A stretch of 64,000 nt of DNA from Microbacterium sp. cf332 (GCF_900102175.1 NZ_FNKN01000001.1:186001-250000), one strand, 5' to 3'. Positions 24,879 through 34,327 are shown, counted from the stretch's first letter. Program-made: numbers and translations. The notes: generated by a model not told the origin, from the letters alone.

Positions 24879-27803
24879 GTGACCACGACCTCAGCGCCGA
24901 ACCCGGCCACACCCAGCAAATCCCGCCGCGCCGTCGGCATCACCCTCGCCGTCATCGCGGCCGTGGTGGTGGCCTTCTTCATCTTCGCGAGCCTCTACGC
25001 GGATTGGCTGTGGTTCCGCCAACTCGGCTTCGACGGCGTCCTGGTGACGCAGTGGTCGGCGCGCGCGATCATGTTCGTCGTCGGCTTCGTCGCGATGGCC
25101 GTGCCCGTCTGGCTGTCGATCCAGCTCGCCTACCGGCTGCGGCCCGTGTACGCCCGGCTGAGCTCGCAGCTCGACCGGTACCAGGAGGTCGTCGAGCCGT
25201 TGCGCCGGCTCGGCATGTGGGGCATCCCGACGTTCTTCGGGTTCTTCGCCGGCTTCGCCGCATCCGCCCAGTGGGAGACCGTCGCGCTGTGGATCAACGG
25301 CGTGACGACCGGGACGACCGATCCGCAGTTCGGCCTCGACACCGGGTTCTACCTCTTCACCCTGCCCTTCATCTCGGCCGCCGTCGGCTTCGTCTCGGCC
25401 ATCGTCATCGTCTGCCTGCTCGTGACCGCCCTCGTGTCGTACCTCTACGGCTCGGTGCGCGTCGGTCAGCGCGAGCTGCGCATCTCGAAGTCGGCCCGCA
25501 TCCAGCTGGCGGTGCTCGCGGGCGTCTACCTGCTCGTCCAGGGCGTCAGCATCTGGATCGACCGCTACCGCACGCTGGTCACGCCGAACGACCGCATCAC
25601 CGGCGCCGGGTACGTCGACGTCAACGCGGTCATCCCGGGGCAGACGATCCTGGCGATCGCCGCGGCGATCGTCGCCGTGCTGTTCTTCGTCACCGCGATC
25701 ATCGGGCGCTGGCGCTTCCCCCTCATCGGAACGGGACTCCTCGTCGTCACCTCGCTCGTCGTGGGCGTCGCCTACCCGTGGTTCGTCAACAACGTGCAGG
25801 TGCGCCCGAACCAGCTGACGCTCGAGTCGCAGTACTACGAGCGCAACATCGAGGGAACCAAGCTCGCCTACGGCATCGACGGTCTCGAGAAGACGGACTT
25901 CCAGGCCGTGACCGACGTCGAGCCGGGCCAGCTGCGCGCCGACGCCGACACGACGGCGTCCATCCGCATCATGGACCCCGCCATCATCGGTCCGACCGTG
26001 CGTCAGATCGAGCAGTACCGCTCGTACTACCAGTTCGCCGAGCCCCTCGACGTCGACCGTTACCAGATCGACGGCCAGTCGCAGGACACGGTGGTGTCGG
26101 TGCGTGAGCTCAACGTCAACCAGCTCGGCGATGCCGCATCGTGGTACAACACGACGCTCGTCTACACGCACGGCTACGGCATGGTCGCGGCCAAGGGCAA
26201 CGAGCGCACCGCCGACGGGAACCCGGTGTTCGTCGAGCGCGGCATCCCCGCCGCGGGCGAGCTCACGCTCGACCAGGAGTATGAGCCGCGGGTGTACTTC
26301 GGCGAGTTCTCGCCCACCTACTCGATCGTCGGCGCCCCCGAGGGATCCTCGCCCATCGAGCTCGACTACCCGCGTGGCCAGGAGGGCGAGAGCCAGACGA
26401 AGACCACCTTCGACGGCGACGGCGGGCCGTCGATCGGCGACGTGTTCCACCGGCTGATCTACTCGCTGAAGTTCCAATCGACCGACATCCTGTTCTCCGA
26501 CGCGATCAACGAGAACTCGCAGATCCTCTACGACCGCGATCCCGCCACACGCGTGCAGAAGGTGGCTCCCTACCTCGAGCTCGACAACGACCCATACCCC
26601 TCGGTCGTCGACGGCCGCATCGTCTGGATCGTCGATGGGTACACGCTCAGCGCGAACTACCCGTACTCGTCGATCGTCAGCCTGAGCGACGCCATCTCCG
26701 ACTCGTCGAACCCGCAGCCGCGCGTCGCCCTCGACAACATCAACTACATCCGCAACTCGGTCAAGGCGACGGTGGACGCGTACTCGGGCGAGGTCACCCT
26801 CTACGCCTGGGACGCGGACGAGCCCCTGCTGCAGGCGTGGCAGAAGATCTACCCGAACACGCTCAAGCCGATCAGCGAGATGAGCGGCGATCTCATGAGC
26901 CACGTCCGCTACCCGACCGACATGTTCAAGGTGCAGCGCGCCATGCTCGGCACCTACCACGTCGACACCGCGCAGTCGTTCTACTCGCGCGACAACGCGT
27001 GGAAGACGCCGAACGACCCCCAGCAGGACACCCAGCTGCAGCCGCCGTACTACCTGACGATGAAGATGCCCGGGCAGGATGCTCCGTCGTACTCGATGTT
27101 CTCGTCGTTCATCCCCGGCGGTCAGGACACGCGGAACGTGCTGATGGGCTATCTGTCGGTCGACTCCGACGCGGGTGCCGAGGCGGGGACGGTCAGCGAG
27201 GCGTACGGCAAGCTGCGCATGCTCGAGATCAACGCCGAGACGCCGGTCGCCGGCCCGGGCCAGGTGCAGAACACCTTCGACGCCGACCCCGAGGTCTCGT
27301 CGTTCTCGAACATCCTGCAGCAGGGCCAGTCCGAGGTGATCAACGGAAACCTGCTGACCCTTCCGGTCGGCGGCGGTCTGCTGTACGTGCAACCCGTGTT
27401 CGTCCAGTCCTCGGGCGCCACGAAGCTGCCGACCCTCCAGAAGGTGCTCGTCGGATTCGGTGACGAGGTCGCGTTCGAGAACACCCTGCAGGAGGCGCTC
27501 GACGTCCTCTTCGGCGGCGACTCGGGTGCCAGCACCGGAGACACGGACGTCGTGCCCGACCCCGTCCCGGGTGACGACGCGACCCCGACCCCGACCCCGA
27601 CTCCCACCGAGTCCGGCGACGGCGGAACCGCCACCCCCGGAACGCCGAGCCTCGACTACCAGGCCGCACTCGACCAGGCCCGCGATGCTCTCGCCGAGCG
27701 CAACGCGGCGATGCAGAGCGCGGACTGGGCGGCTTACGGTGAGGCGGACGCGAAGCTGACGGCTGCGATCGCCCGGCTGCTGGAGCTCGGCGACCAGGGC
27801 TGA
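24879..27803 (+). CDS. UPF0182 family large membrane protein
   Basis: 974 aa, normal for the actinobacterial UPF0182 family (the Rv3193c position). About seven membrane helices lie in residues 20-320; then comes a large conserved extracytoplasmic region (about 320-880) with the family's WFVNNVQVRPNQL junction. The C-terminal ~95 residues are a low-complexity TPTPTPTP linker and a charged helix. The function is unknown. The GTG at 24879 fits the leaderless pattern. Transcription should end at the hairpin at 27818. Confidence 0.9.
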   Translation: MTTTSAPNPATPSKSRRAVGITLAVIAAVVVAFFIFASLYADWLWFRQLGFDGVLVTQWSARAIMFVVGFVAMAVPVWLSIQLAYRLRPVYARLSSQLDRYQEVVEPLRRLGMWGIPTFFGFFAGFAASAQWETVALWINGVTTGTTDPQFGLDTGFYLFTLPFISAAVGFVSAIVIVCLLVTALVSYLYGSVRVGQRELRISKSARIQLAVLAGVYLLVQGVSIWIDRYRTLVTPNDRITGAGYVDVNAVIPGQTILAIAAAIVAVLFFVTAIIGRWRFPLIGTGLLVVTSLVVGVAYPWFVNNVQVRPNQLTLESQYYERNIEGTKLAYGIDGLEKTDFQAVTDVEPGQLRADADTTASIRIMDPAIIGPTVRQIEQYRSYYQFAEPLDVDRYQIDGQSQDTVVSVRELNVNQLGDAASWYNTTLVYTHGYGMVAAKGNERTADGNPVFVERGIPAAGELTLDQEYEPRVYFGEFSPTYSIVGAPEGSSPIELDYPRGQEGESQTKTTFDGDGGPSIGDVFHRLIYSLKFQSTDILFSDAINENSQILYDRDPATRVQKVAPYLELDNDPYPSVVDGRIVWIVDGYTLSANYPYSSIVSLSDAISDSSNPQPRVALDNINYIRNSVKATVDAYSGEVTLYAWDADEPLLQAWQKIYPNTLKPISEMSGDLMSHVRYPTDMFKVQRAMLGTYHVDTAQSFYSRDNAWKTPNDPQQDTQLQPPYYLTMKMPGQDAPSYSMFSSFIPGGQDTRNVLMGYLSVDSDAGAEAGTVSEAYGKLRMLEINAETPVAGPGQVQNTFDADPEVSSFSNILQQGQSEVINGNLLTLPVGGGLLYVQPVFVQSSGATKLPTLQKVLVGFGDEVAFENTLQEALDVLFGGDSGASTGDTDVVPDPVPGDDATPTPTPTPTESGDGGTATPGTPSLDYQAALDQARDALAERNAAMQSADWAAYGEADAKLTAAIARLLELGDQG
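27581..27604 (+). repeat. Tandem GACCCC hexamer repeat
   Basis: Three exact GACCCC copies plus one GACTCC, in frame, encoding the Thr-Pro linker of the UPF0182 protein. Copy number could vary by slippage without shifting the frame. Confidence 0.7.
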
Positions 27804-27817
27804 GCCCGTCCCGCGAG

Positions 27818-27848
27818 AAAGGCCCCGACTCCAGGAGTCGGGGCCTTT
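27818..27848. terminator. Bidirectional intrinsic terminator
   Basis: A 14-bp perfect stem (27818-27831 with 27835-27848) closes a three-base loop. The left arm starts AAA and the right arm ends TTT. It lies between the converging UPF0182 and HMG-CoA synthase genes and should serve both. Confidence 0.85.
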
Positions 27849-27872
27849 CCGCTGTGCGCCGCGGACGCGGCG

Positions 27873-29027
27873 TCAGCGACGGGTGTAGCGGCGGGCCCGT
27901 CCGGAGAGACCGGCGAAGTGGAACGGGCCGGCCGAATCGGGAGCGATCTCGACGTCGACCGTACTGTCACGGTGCGTCGCGTCATGCAGCTCGCGGTAGG
28001 TCGGCACGTCGACGGGGGTGCGTGCCGCGAGGATCGCCTCGGTCTCGGCGCCGCGCGTCGCCTGCTGGTAGCCCGACTGCACCACGAGCGTGAAGAACTC
28101 GCTGACCGAGCCCGAGCCGTAGCTGAAGAGACCGATGCGCGCGCCGGTGAGGTCGCGGTCGCTCTCGAGGAGCGCGGCCAGCGCGATGTAGAGCGAAGCG
28201 GTGTACGAGTTGCCGATGCGACGGTTGTAGCCCGTCGTGGCGGTGACGAGCTCGGGGTCGAGCTCGACGCCGACGTGCTGCGCGAGAGCCCGATGCGCCT
28301 TGACCGCCATCTTCGTGAAGGGCTGGTGGTGGCAGAACCAGTCGATCTCGTCGATGTCGACGCCGCCGCGCGACCGGTAGTCGTCCCACGCGCCGGCGAC
28401 CCCGTCGAGGTAGGCGCTGACCGACAGCTTGCCGTCGACGACGGCGGTCACGCTGTCGTTCGGCCGCCAGAAGTCGTCGACCTCCGCGGTGTAGACGCCG
28501 GCGGCGGTCTCGAGGACCGCGACGGCGGGGTCGGCCGCGACGAGGAACGCGACCGCGCCGGCGCCCTGCGTGGGCTCCGCAGCCGTGTCGAGCTCGTAAC
28601 GGGCGACATCGCTGGCGATCACGAGGACGCGCTCGTCGGGGTTCCGCGCGATGAGGCCGGCCGCCGCCTGCAACGCGGCGGTCGCCGAGTAGCAGGCCTG
28701 CTTCAGTTCGACGACCCGCACCGATCGCGGCAGGCCCAGCAGCTCGTGGACGTGCACACCTGCGGCGCGGGACTGGTCGATACCGGTCTCGGTGGCGAAG
28801 AACAGCGTGCGGATGCCGTCGACGCCGTGGCGGTCGATGATGCGCTGAGCCGCGGCCGCACCCATGGTGACGATGTCCTCGTCGAGGCCGGGGATGCTCA
28901 TCTGCTCCTGCCCGAGCCCGATACGGAACTTGGCGGGGTCGATGTCGGCCCGGGCGGCCAGGTCGTCGAGCTCGACGACGTGCGAGGCGGTGGCGACGGC
29001 GAGGTCGTGGATGCCGATGGTGGTCAC
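27873..29027 (-). CDS. mvaS: Hydroxymethylglutaryl-CoA synthase
   Basis: 384 aa, the expected length for bacterial HMG-CoA synthase, which condenses acetyl-CoA with acetoacetyl-CoA. The catalytic residues are visible: glutamate in FFATETGIDQS, the acyl-enzyme cysteine in ELKQACYSAT, and histidine in WFCHHQPF. It is the last gene of the mevalonate operon. GTG 29027 overlaps the stop of the reductase gene by four bases, and the reading begins TTIGIHDLAVATA, so the long open stretch upstream is not used. Confidence 0.95.
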   Translation of the reverse strand: MTTIGIHDLAVATASHVVELDDLAARADIDPAKFRIGLGQEQMSIPGLDEDIVTMGAAAAQRIIDRHGVDGIRTLFFATETGIDQSRAAGVHVHELLGLPRSVRVVELKQACYSATAALQAAAGLIARNPDERVLVIASDVARYELDTAAEPTQGAGAVAFLVAADPAVAVLETAAGVYTAEVDDFWRPNDSVTAVVDGKLSVSAYLDGVAGAWDDYRSRGGVDIDEIDWFCHHQPFTKMAVKAHRALAQHVGVELDPELVTATTGYNRRIGNSYTASLYIALAALLESDRDLTGARIGLFSYGSGSVSEFFTLVVQSGYQQATRGAETEAILAARTPVDVPTYRELHDATHRDSTVDVEIAPDSAGPFHFAGLSGRARRYTRR

Positions 29028-30070
29028 TTCGAGGAATCCTTCCGGCGCTCGAGGAGAAGGTGCGATTGCATCAGCTCCCCGGGGTTGGTCTGGGCGGCGA
29101 GCAGCGAGAGCTCGCCGCAGAGGACGGTGGCGGCGATCAGCCCGGCGAGACGCCGAGCGTTCTCGCCGGACGGGCGCTCGTCGCGGCAGCCGAGCCGCGC
29201 GAGGGCGTCGTCGACCGCGGGCAGGTCCTTGCCGTTGCCGACGGTGCCGACGATGAGGTGGGGCAGCGTGCACGAGAAGTACAGGTCGCCGTCCCCGCGC
29301 ACCTCGGCCCATGTGAAGCCCTGAGAGCCCTCGACGATGTTCGCGGCATCCTGGCCCGTGGCGAGATAGAACGCCAGCAGCATGTTCGCGTAGTGGGCGT
29401 TGGCCGACCGCAGCGCGCCGGCGATCGTCGAGCCGACCAGGTTCTTCTGCACGTTCAGATCGACGATGCGCTGCGCCGTCGAGCGCAGCTGCTTGTCGAC
29501 GAGCTCGGCGGGGATCAGGATCTCGGCGATGACGCTGCGCCCGCGGCCGAGGATGCCGTTGACGGCCGTGGCCTTCTTGTCCGTGCAGTAGTTGCCGGAG
29601 ATCGAGCCGTACGACAGCTCGGGGTGCCACGACAGCACCCGCTCCATCAGGGTCTCCGCGGCGAAGGTCACCATGTTGTGCCCCGAGGCGTCACCGGTCG
29701 TGAGCGCGAAGCGGAGGTACAGCAGGTTCCCCACGATCTCGGTGTCGAGATCGATGAGCTTCGCGTGACGGCTGCGTTCCGAGACCGCGGCTGCCAGCTC
29801 GTCGAACCGCTCGACGATCGCGCGCGACGCGGCGACGGCAGCGGCGGCGCTGTCGGCGACGAACAGGGACGACCGGGTCATCCGCTCGTCGACGACGGTG
29901 ACGCGGATCCCGTCCTCGACCAGACGCGAGATGCGGGCACCGCGGCCGACGGAGGGCCACAGCGGCGACTCGTAGGTGGCGAGCGGCACATCCTGCTCGG
30001 TCTCGACGTCGCCCGTGAGCCGCAGCGGTCCCACCCAGCGCAGGGGGATCGGGGTGAACTCGGCGCTCAT
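29024..30070 (-). CDS. mvaA: Hydroxymethylglutaryl-CoA reductase, class I-like
   Basis: 348 aa. It reduces HMG-CoA to mevalonate. The motifs point to the class I type: SGNYCTDKKATAVNGILGRG (catalytic lysine), the glutamate in ATYESPLW, ATGQDAAN (aspartate), and the late histidine in MQSHLLLERR. NADPH use would be expected but is inferred. ATG 30070 (MSAEFTPIPLRW) makes a TGATG junction with the isomerase stop; GTG 30073 is an alternative three bases upstream. It is short because membrane helices of the eukaryotic enzymes are absent. Confidence 0.93.
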   Translation of the reverse strand: MSAEFTPIPLRWVGPLRLTGDVETEQDVPLATYESPLWPSVGRGARISRLVEDGIRVTVVDERMTRSSLFVADSAAAAVAASRAIVERFDELAAAVSERSRHAKLIDLDTEIVGNLLYLRFALTTGDASGHNMVTFAAETLMERVLSWHPELSYGSISGNYCTDKKATAVNGILGRGRSVIAEILIPAELVDKQLRSTAQRIVDLNVQKNLVGSTIAGALRSANAHYANMLLAFYLATGQDAANIVEGSQGFTWAEVRGDGDLYFSCTLPHLIVGTVGNGKDLPAVDDALARLGCRDERPSGENARRLAGLIAATVLCGELSLLAAQTNPGELMQSHLLLERRKDSSK

Positions 30071-31146
30071 CACGCGTCCTTCCCGCCGGCGCGACGCGCC
30101 AGGCTGTCGATGTCGATGCCCCGAGCACGGGCGAACTCCGCCGCGCCTCCGTGGATCATCAGGTCGGTCCGGCGGAGGTCCGCGGGACGGGTCGCCCCCA
30201 CCAGGGAGTGCAACGCCGTCAGGTGGTCAGACCATTCCCGGATCCGCGAGATTAGGGCATCCGCGCCGCCGTCGAGAACGACGGAGAGGAACGAGCCCGA
30301 TGCTCCGACGGCCCGCGCGCCGAGGGCGAGCCCCCGTGCGACGTCGAGAGGTGTTCGCACGCCTCCCGACGCGAGCAGCGTGGGCGCGTCGGCGGGCGCC
30401 TCGAGCAGGCACTCGACGGCGGACTGGCCCCACCCCGCGAGGTAGGCGTAGTCGCGGCCCGACCGGCGGTCGTTCTCGATGCGCATGAAATCGGTTCCGC
30501 CGACCCCGGACACGTCGGCGAACTTCACGCCGATCGACGAGAGACGCGAGAGGGTGGCGGCGCTGAGGCCGAAACCGACCTCCTTGACCACGACGGGCAC
30601 GTCGACCGCGGCGACGATGGCCTCGAGCGACCCGGGCCAGCTCGAGAACGATCGGCTGCCCTCGGGCATCACCGTCTCCTGCATCGCGTTGACGTGCACC
30701 TGGAGCGCGTCGGCGCCGAGCGCGTCGACGGCGCGCTGCGCATCCGCCGGCGATCGCTCGATCCCGACGTTGGCCATGACGAAGCCGTCGGGGTTCTCGT
30801 CGCGGATGACCCGGAAGGTCGACATGAGCTCGGGGTTGTCGAGTGCGATGCTCAGCGATCCCGAGGCGATCGCGACGCCGGTCTCGCGCGCGGCGATCGC
30901 GAGGTCGCGGTTGATGGCACCGGTCGACGCGCTGCCGCCGGTCATCGCGTTGACGTAGAACGGCAGTGCCCAGCGCGAACCGGCGACCTCGACGCCGAGG
31001 TCGACGCGGTCGGCGTCGACGCCGGCGAGCGCGTGATGGACGAACCGGACGTCGTCCCAGCCGTTCGGCCGCGGCGCCTCCTTCTGCTGGGCGGCGGCGA
31101 GTCGGACGTGATCGTCCTTGCGCTCGGAGGCCTGTTCAGCCGGCAT
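30070..31146 (-). CDS. fni: Type 2 isopentenyl-diphosphate isomerase (FMN)
   Basis: 358 aa. It interconverts isopentenyl and dimethylallyl diphosphate using FMN and NADPH. The TIM-barrel features include RKDDHVRLA at the N terminus, NAMTGGS, ASGSLSIAL, HVNAMQE, GVGGTDF, and the phosphate-binding ASGGVRTPLDVARGL. The ATG at 31146 is chosen: a good GAAGGAG ribosome binding site precedes it and the coding part overlaps the end of the phosphomevalonate kinase gene by 11 bases. Longer frames upstream are shadow of that gene. Confidence 0.94.
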   Translation of the reverse strand: MPAEQASERKDDHVRLAAAQQKEAPRPNGWDDVRFVHHALAGVDADRVDLGVEVAGSRWALPFYVNAMTGGSASTGAINRDLAIAARETGVAIASGSLSIALDNPELMSTFRVIRDENPDGFVMANVGIERSPADAQRAVDALGADALQVHVNAMQETVMPEGSRSFSSWPGSLEAIVAAVDVPVVVKEVGFGLSAATLSRLSSIGVKFADVSGVGGTDFMRIENDRRSGRDYAYLAGWGQSAVECLLEAPADAPTLLASGGVRTPLDVARGLALGARAVGASGSFLSVVLDGGADALISRIREWSDHLTALHSLVGATRPADLRRTDLMIHGGAAEFARARGIDIDSLARRAGGKDA

Positions 31147-32281
31147 GATGCGCTCCTTCGGGCGGGTGGACGGCGATCGTGAGGTGGCGGATGTCGTTGG
31201 TCTCCCAGACGCGCAGCATCCCCGCGACGTCGGCGCCCGCCGGTGCGAGGACGATGCCGCAGTCTCCGCCGCCGGCACCGGACGGCTTCCCCGCGGCGCC
31301 GATGCGCTCGGCGGCGTCGCAGAGGACGCGCAGCCGCTCGGTCTCGATCGTCACTCCCGAGCGCTCGCCCAGACCCTGCAGGAGGCGTCGGTTGCGGCGG
31401 ATGGCATCGAGGGCGAGCCCGGTCGCTGCGCCCGGGTGCTCGTGACCAGCGCCGTCGCGCACGGCGAGCGCGCGCCACAGGTCCTCGACGCAGGATCGGG
31501 AGGCCTCGAGGAATCCGGCGTGCGCGTCGCCGCCGACGTCGGCACCGCGGGAGACTCCGCTGACTAGTCGCTCCGTTGATGCGGGGTGTCCCGTCCAGCC
31601 CACCAGCAGGCTCACGTCTTCGGGGGCGGCGAGCCGGATGATCTCCGTGCCGGCCCAGGCATCGCTGCCAAGCACCGCACCGACGCCCCGCTCGGCGCGC
31701 GCCGCGCGCAGGCGGTCGCGGTCCGGAGACCGGTAGCCGATCCACCCGCCGTAGGTGCTGGCGGCGACATCCCCGCCGGAGGCGTTGGGGGCCACGGCGA
31801 TCGTGGCGAGCATCGCCAGCTCGTAACGGCCGCGCGTCCCCAGCCCGAACCCGTAGAACTCGTCAATGGCGGCGACGGTTGCGACGGTGACCGCCGCCGA
31901 CGAGCCCAGCCCGAACTTGCGACCGCTCGGGTCGTCGAGTCCGCTCTCGATGTGCAGGTCGAAGAACCGGGGACGCAGCCCGCGCTCCGACCGCAGCCGC
32001 TCGGATGCCTCGATCGCCGCGATGACGTAGTCGTACGGGTGGTGCTCGCGATCGAGCGTGAGGCCGTCCTGGCCGCGCGTCCAGCGCACCGGCATCCGGC
32101 TGTACTCGGGGGAGTGGATGCTGCCGGCGTCGACGCTCTCGGTGAGCGAGACCGTCAGGTAGCGATCGACCGCGATGAGCACGGAGGGCTGCCCGGGCGA
32201 CACCACGGCGTACTCGCCGGCGACGAAGAGCTTGCCCGGCGCGCGAGTGACGATCGCGCCCGATGCGTCGGAGCGCGTCAT
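31136..32281 (-). CDS. Phosphomevalonate kinase (GHMP family)
   Basis: 381 aa. A GHMP kinase with PGKLFVAGEYAVV near the N terminus, the ATP loop KFGLGSSAAVTVATV, and a C-terminal KPSGAGGGDCG motif. Position between the decarboxylase and the isomerase and the GEYAVV motif point to phosphomevalonate kinase, which makes mevalonate diphosphate. ATG 32281 overlaps the decarboxylase stop (ATGA). Confidence 0.92.
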   Translation of the reverse strand: MTRSDASGAIVTRAPGKLFVAGEYAVVSPGQPSVLIAVDRYLTVSLTESVDAGSIHSPEYSRMPVRWTRGQDGLTLDREHHPYDYVIAAIEASERLRSERGLRPRFFDLHIESGLDDPSGRKFGLGSSAAVTVATVAAIDEFYGFGLGTRGRYELAMLATIAVAPNASGGDVAASTYGGWIGYRSPDRDRLRAARAERGVGAVLGSDAWAGTEIIRLAAPEDVSLLVGWTGHPASTERLVSGVSRGADVGGDAHAGFLEASRSCVEDLWRALAVRDGAGHEHPGAATGLALDAIRRNRRLLQGLGERSGVTIETERLRVLCDAAERIGAAGKPSGAGGGDCGIVLAPAGADVAGMLRVWETNDIRHLTIAVHPPEGAHHAG

Positions 32282-33246
32282 CCGTCTGTCCGAGGGAGCA
32301 GCGATGCGGCGGGTCCGGGGTGGGCGACCGCGAGCTCGTTGACGCCGTCGAGAGCGGCCGTCACGGCGGAGACCGACTCGGGCCGGGTGAGGACGACGAC
32401 GTTCGGGCCGGCGTCGGCGGTCGCCCACGCGTCGACGCCGGTGTCGCGGAGGGCCGCGATCCGGTCGAAGATCTCGATGCTGACGGGGCTCAGGTACCGG
32501 ATGGGCGGGTCGCACGACTGGATGAGCGCGTGCATGCGGAGCGCGTTGACCTCGGTGATCCGTCCGAGTCGCTCGATGTCGCCCGCCCGGCAGGCCTCGA
32601 TCGCGGCCTCGAGACTCTCGGCGGTCGACGACACCCACGCCGGGTAGAAGGGCGAGGTGAGAACCGTGCGCCGCATCGCCTCGCGGCTCGACACCGCTTT
32701 CTCGCCCTTCTCGACCATCGCCACGACCATCGCGAGGTCGGGCGCGTCGACGGGCTCCGCGAACGAGGAGGCGTCGTCGTCGCCGGCGTGCCAGACCGCG
32801 AAGCCGGGGATGACCGAGCGTGATGCCGAGCCCGATCCGCGGCGTGCCAGCCGGCTGAGCGCCGCAGCATCGAGGTCGAGTCCGTACGCGCTGGCAGCGG
32901 CGACGGCGAGGGCTGCGAAGCCCGAGGCGGACGACGCGAGGCCCGCCGCCGAGGGGACCGTGTTGACCGTCTCGACGCGCGCACGGAGGGCGCTGCCGGC
33001 GAGATCGCGCACGATGTCGAGGAAGCGCGTGACGCGCTCGGCCGGGCCGTCGGTCCGCTCCGCGCCGTTGAAGACCAGGACGTCGTGGTCGGCGCTGTCG
33101 TCGAGCGAGACCGTCGTCGTCGTCGGGAAGATGTCGAGCGTCATGGAGAGGCTGCCCGTCGCGGGCAGATTGATGGCGCTGTCGCGCTTGCCCCAGTACT
33201 TCACGAGGGCGATGTTGGGATGCGCGATGGCGGTCGCGGTGCTCAT
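32278..33246 (-). CDS. mvaD: Diphosphomevalonate decarboxylase
   Basis: 322 aa. It converts mevalonate diphosphate to isopentenyl diphosphate with ATP. Marks are HPNIALVKYWGKRD at 8-21, PSAAGLASSASGFAALA (ATP loop), RRGSGSASRS, and the catalytic-region DAGPNVVVL near the C terminus. ATG 33246 overlaps the mevalonate kinase stop (ATGA). Confidence 0.95.
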   Translation of the reverse strand: MSTATAIAHPNIALVKYWGKRDSAINLPATGSLSMTLDIFPTTTTVSLDDSADHDVLVFNGAERTDGPAERVTRFLDIVRDLAGSALRARVETVNTVPSAAGLASSASGFAALAVAAASAYGLDLDAAALSRLARRGSGSASRSVIPGFAVWHAGDDDASSFAEPVDAPDLAMVVAMVEKGEKAVSSREAMRRTVLTSPFYPAWVSSTAESLEAAIEACRAGDIERLGRITEVNALRMHALIQSCDPPIRYLSPVSIEIFDRIAALRDTGVDAWATADAGPNVVVLTRPESVSAVTAALDGVNELAVAHPGPAASLLPRTDG

Positions 33247-34247
33247 GACGATCCTTCGACGGTGGTGGTCCAGACCGCGGCGGCGCCGGCGCGGGTGAGT
33301 CGTTCGCTCAGTTCGACAGCGGAGGCGGCATCGGACGCGAGCGCGAGGACGCATCCGCCCCGGCCGCCGCCCGTGAGCTTGGCACCCAGAGCACCGCCGG
33401 CGGTCGCGGCGTCCACGAGGTGGTCGAGCGCGGGATCGCCGACGCCGAGGCCGTTCAGCAGCACGTGCGCGCGGGCCATCGCGTCGCCGATCGCCGCGCG
33501 GTCGCCGTGCGAGACGTGCTCGCGCAGATCGGTCGCGAGGCTTCCGAGCTCGTCGAGAGAGCGTTCGACGGCCGCCGGCGCCTCGGCACGACGCTGCGCC
33601 ACGGCAGCCACGGCCTCGCGGGTGCGCCCGCGCACACCCGTGTCCGCGATCACGAAGACGAGGTCGGATCCCACCGCGACGCGCTCGATGCGCCCGCCGT
33701 CGAACCAGACCGCGGCACGGGCCCGGACGGTGCGGGCGTCGAGGCCGCTCGGCGCCCCATGCGCAGCGCGCTCGGCGGTCTGAATCAGTTCGTGCATGGT
33801 CTCGTCGTCGGCGGTGTACCCGCAGGCGCCCAGGACGGCCTCGATCACGGCGGCCGACACCGCGGCGCTCGAGCCGAGTCCGCGTTCGGCGGGGATGCTG
33901 CTGTCGATCGCGATGTCCAGGTGCGCGGTCGGCTGTCCGGCTGCGGCGAGCGCGGCCCGCATCGCCGTCATCGTGACCGCGAGGCGCTCCGGCGCCCGTG
34001 CGATCGGGCCGTGGTAGAGCGTGCTCGACAGGCGGCCCGGACCCGCCGCGGGACGCGCCACCGCTTCGACGCCCAAGGCGCGCACGGGGACGGCGATCGC
34101 GGGCCGGCCGTAGACGACCGCGTGCTCGCCGAGGAGGATAGCCTTCGCACCGGCGCGGCCCGTCGCTCCCGGCTCCGCGGCCGAGCCGTGCGTCGCCGCG
34201 TGCAGACGAGCGTCCGGTGCGATGGGGACGTCGGTCGATGCAGTCAT
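33243..34247 (-). CDS. mvk: Mevalonate kinase
   Basis: 334 aa, first gene of the mevalonate operon. GHMP kinase motifs are GAKAILLGEHAVVYGRPAIA, PAERGLGSSAAVSAAV, the base-region GAPSGLDARTV, and GGGRGGCVLAL. ATG 34247 (MTASTDV) is preceded by TTACGCT 13 bases away and no ribosome binding site, so the mRNA leader would be very short. It is divergent from pyrR. The first ~25 residues are low in complexity. Confidence 0.94.
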   Translation of the reverse strand: MTASTDVPIAPDARLHAATHGSAAEPGATGRAGAKAILLGEHAVVYGRPAIAVPVRALGVEAVARPAAGPGRLSSTLYHGPIARAPERLAVTMTAMRAALAAAGQPTAHLDIAIDSSIPAERGLGSSAAVSAAVIEAVLGACGYTADDETMHELIQTAERAAHGAPSGLDARTVRARAAVWFDGGRIERVAVGSDLVFVIADTGVRGRTREAVAAVAQRRAEAPAAVERSLDELGSLATDLREHVSHGDRAAIGDAMARAHVLLNGLGVGDPALDHLVDAATAGGALGAKLTGGGRGGCVLALASDAASAVELSERLTRAGAAAVWTTTVEGSS

Positions 34248-34259
34248 GGAATTTCGTCG

Positions 34260-34265
34260 AGCGTA
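34260..34265 (-). promoter_or_regulatory. -10 element TACGCT for the mevalonate operon
   Basis: TACGCT on the minus strand with a 12-base gap to ATG 34247. The predicted transcript starts about six bases before the ATG. This is the only promoter I see for the six-gene operon. Confidence 0.45.
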
Positions 34266-34327
34266 ACAGCCCGCCCCTGCCTGCGACCCGAGCGCCGGCG
34301 GATGTGCCGCGGGGCCCGTCCGGGCGC

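Noticed and set aside
24891..27392. An 833-codon minus-strand frame opposite the UPF0182 gene
   Set aside because: A shadow of a conserved gene, with no start signal or domain.
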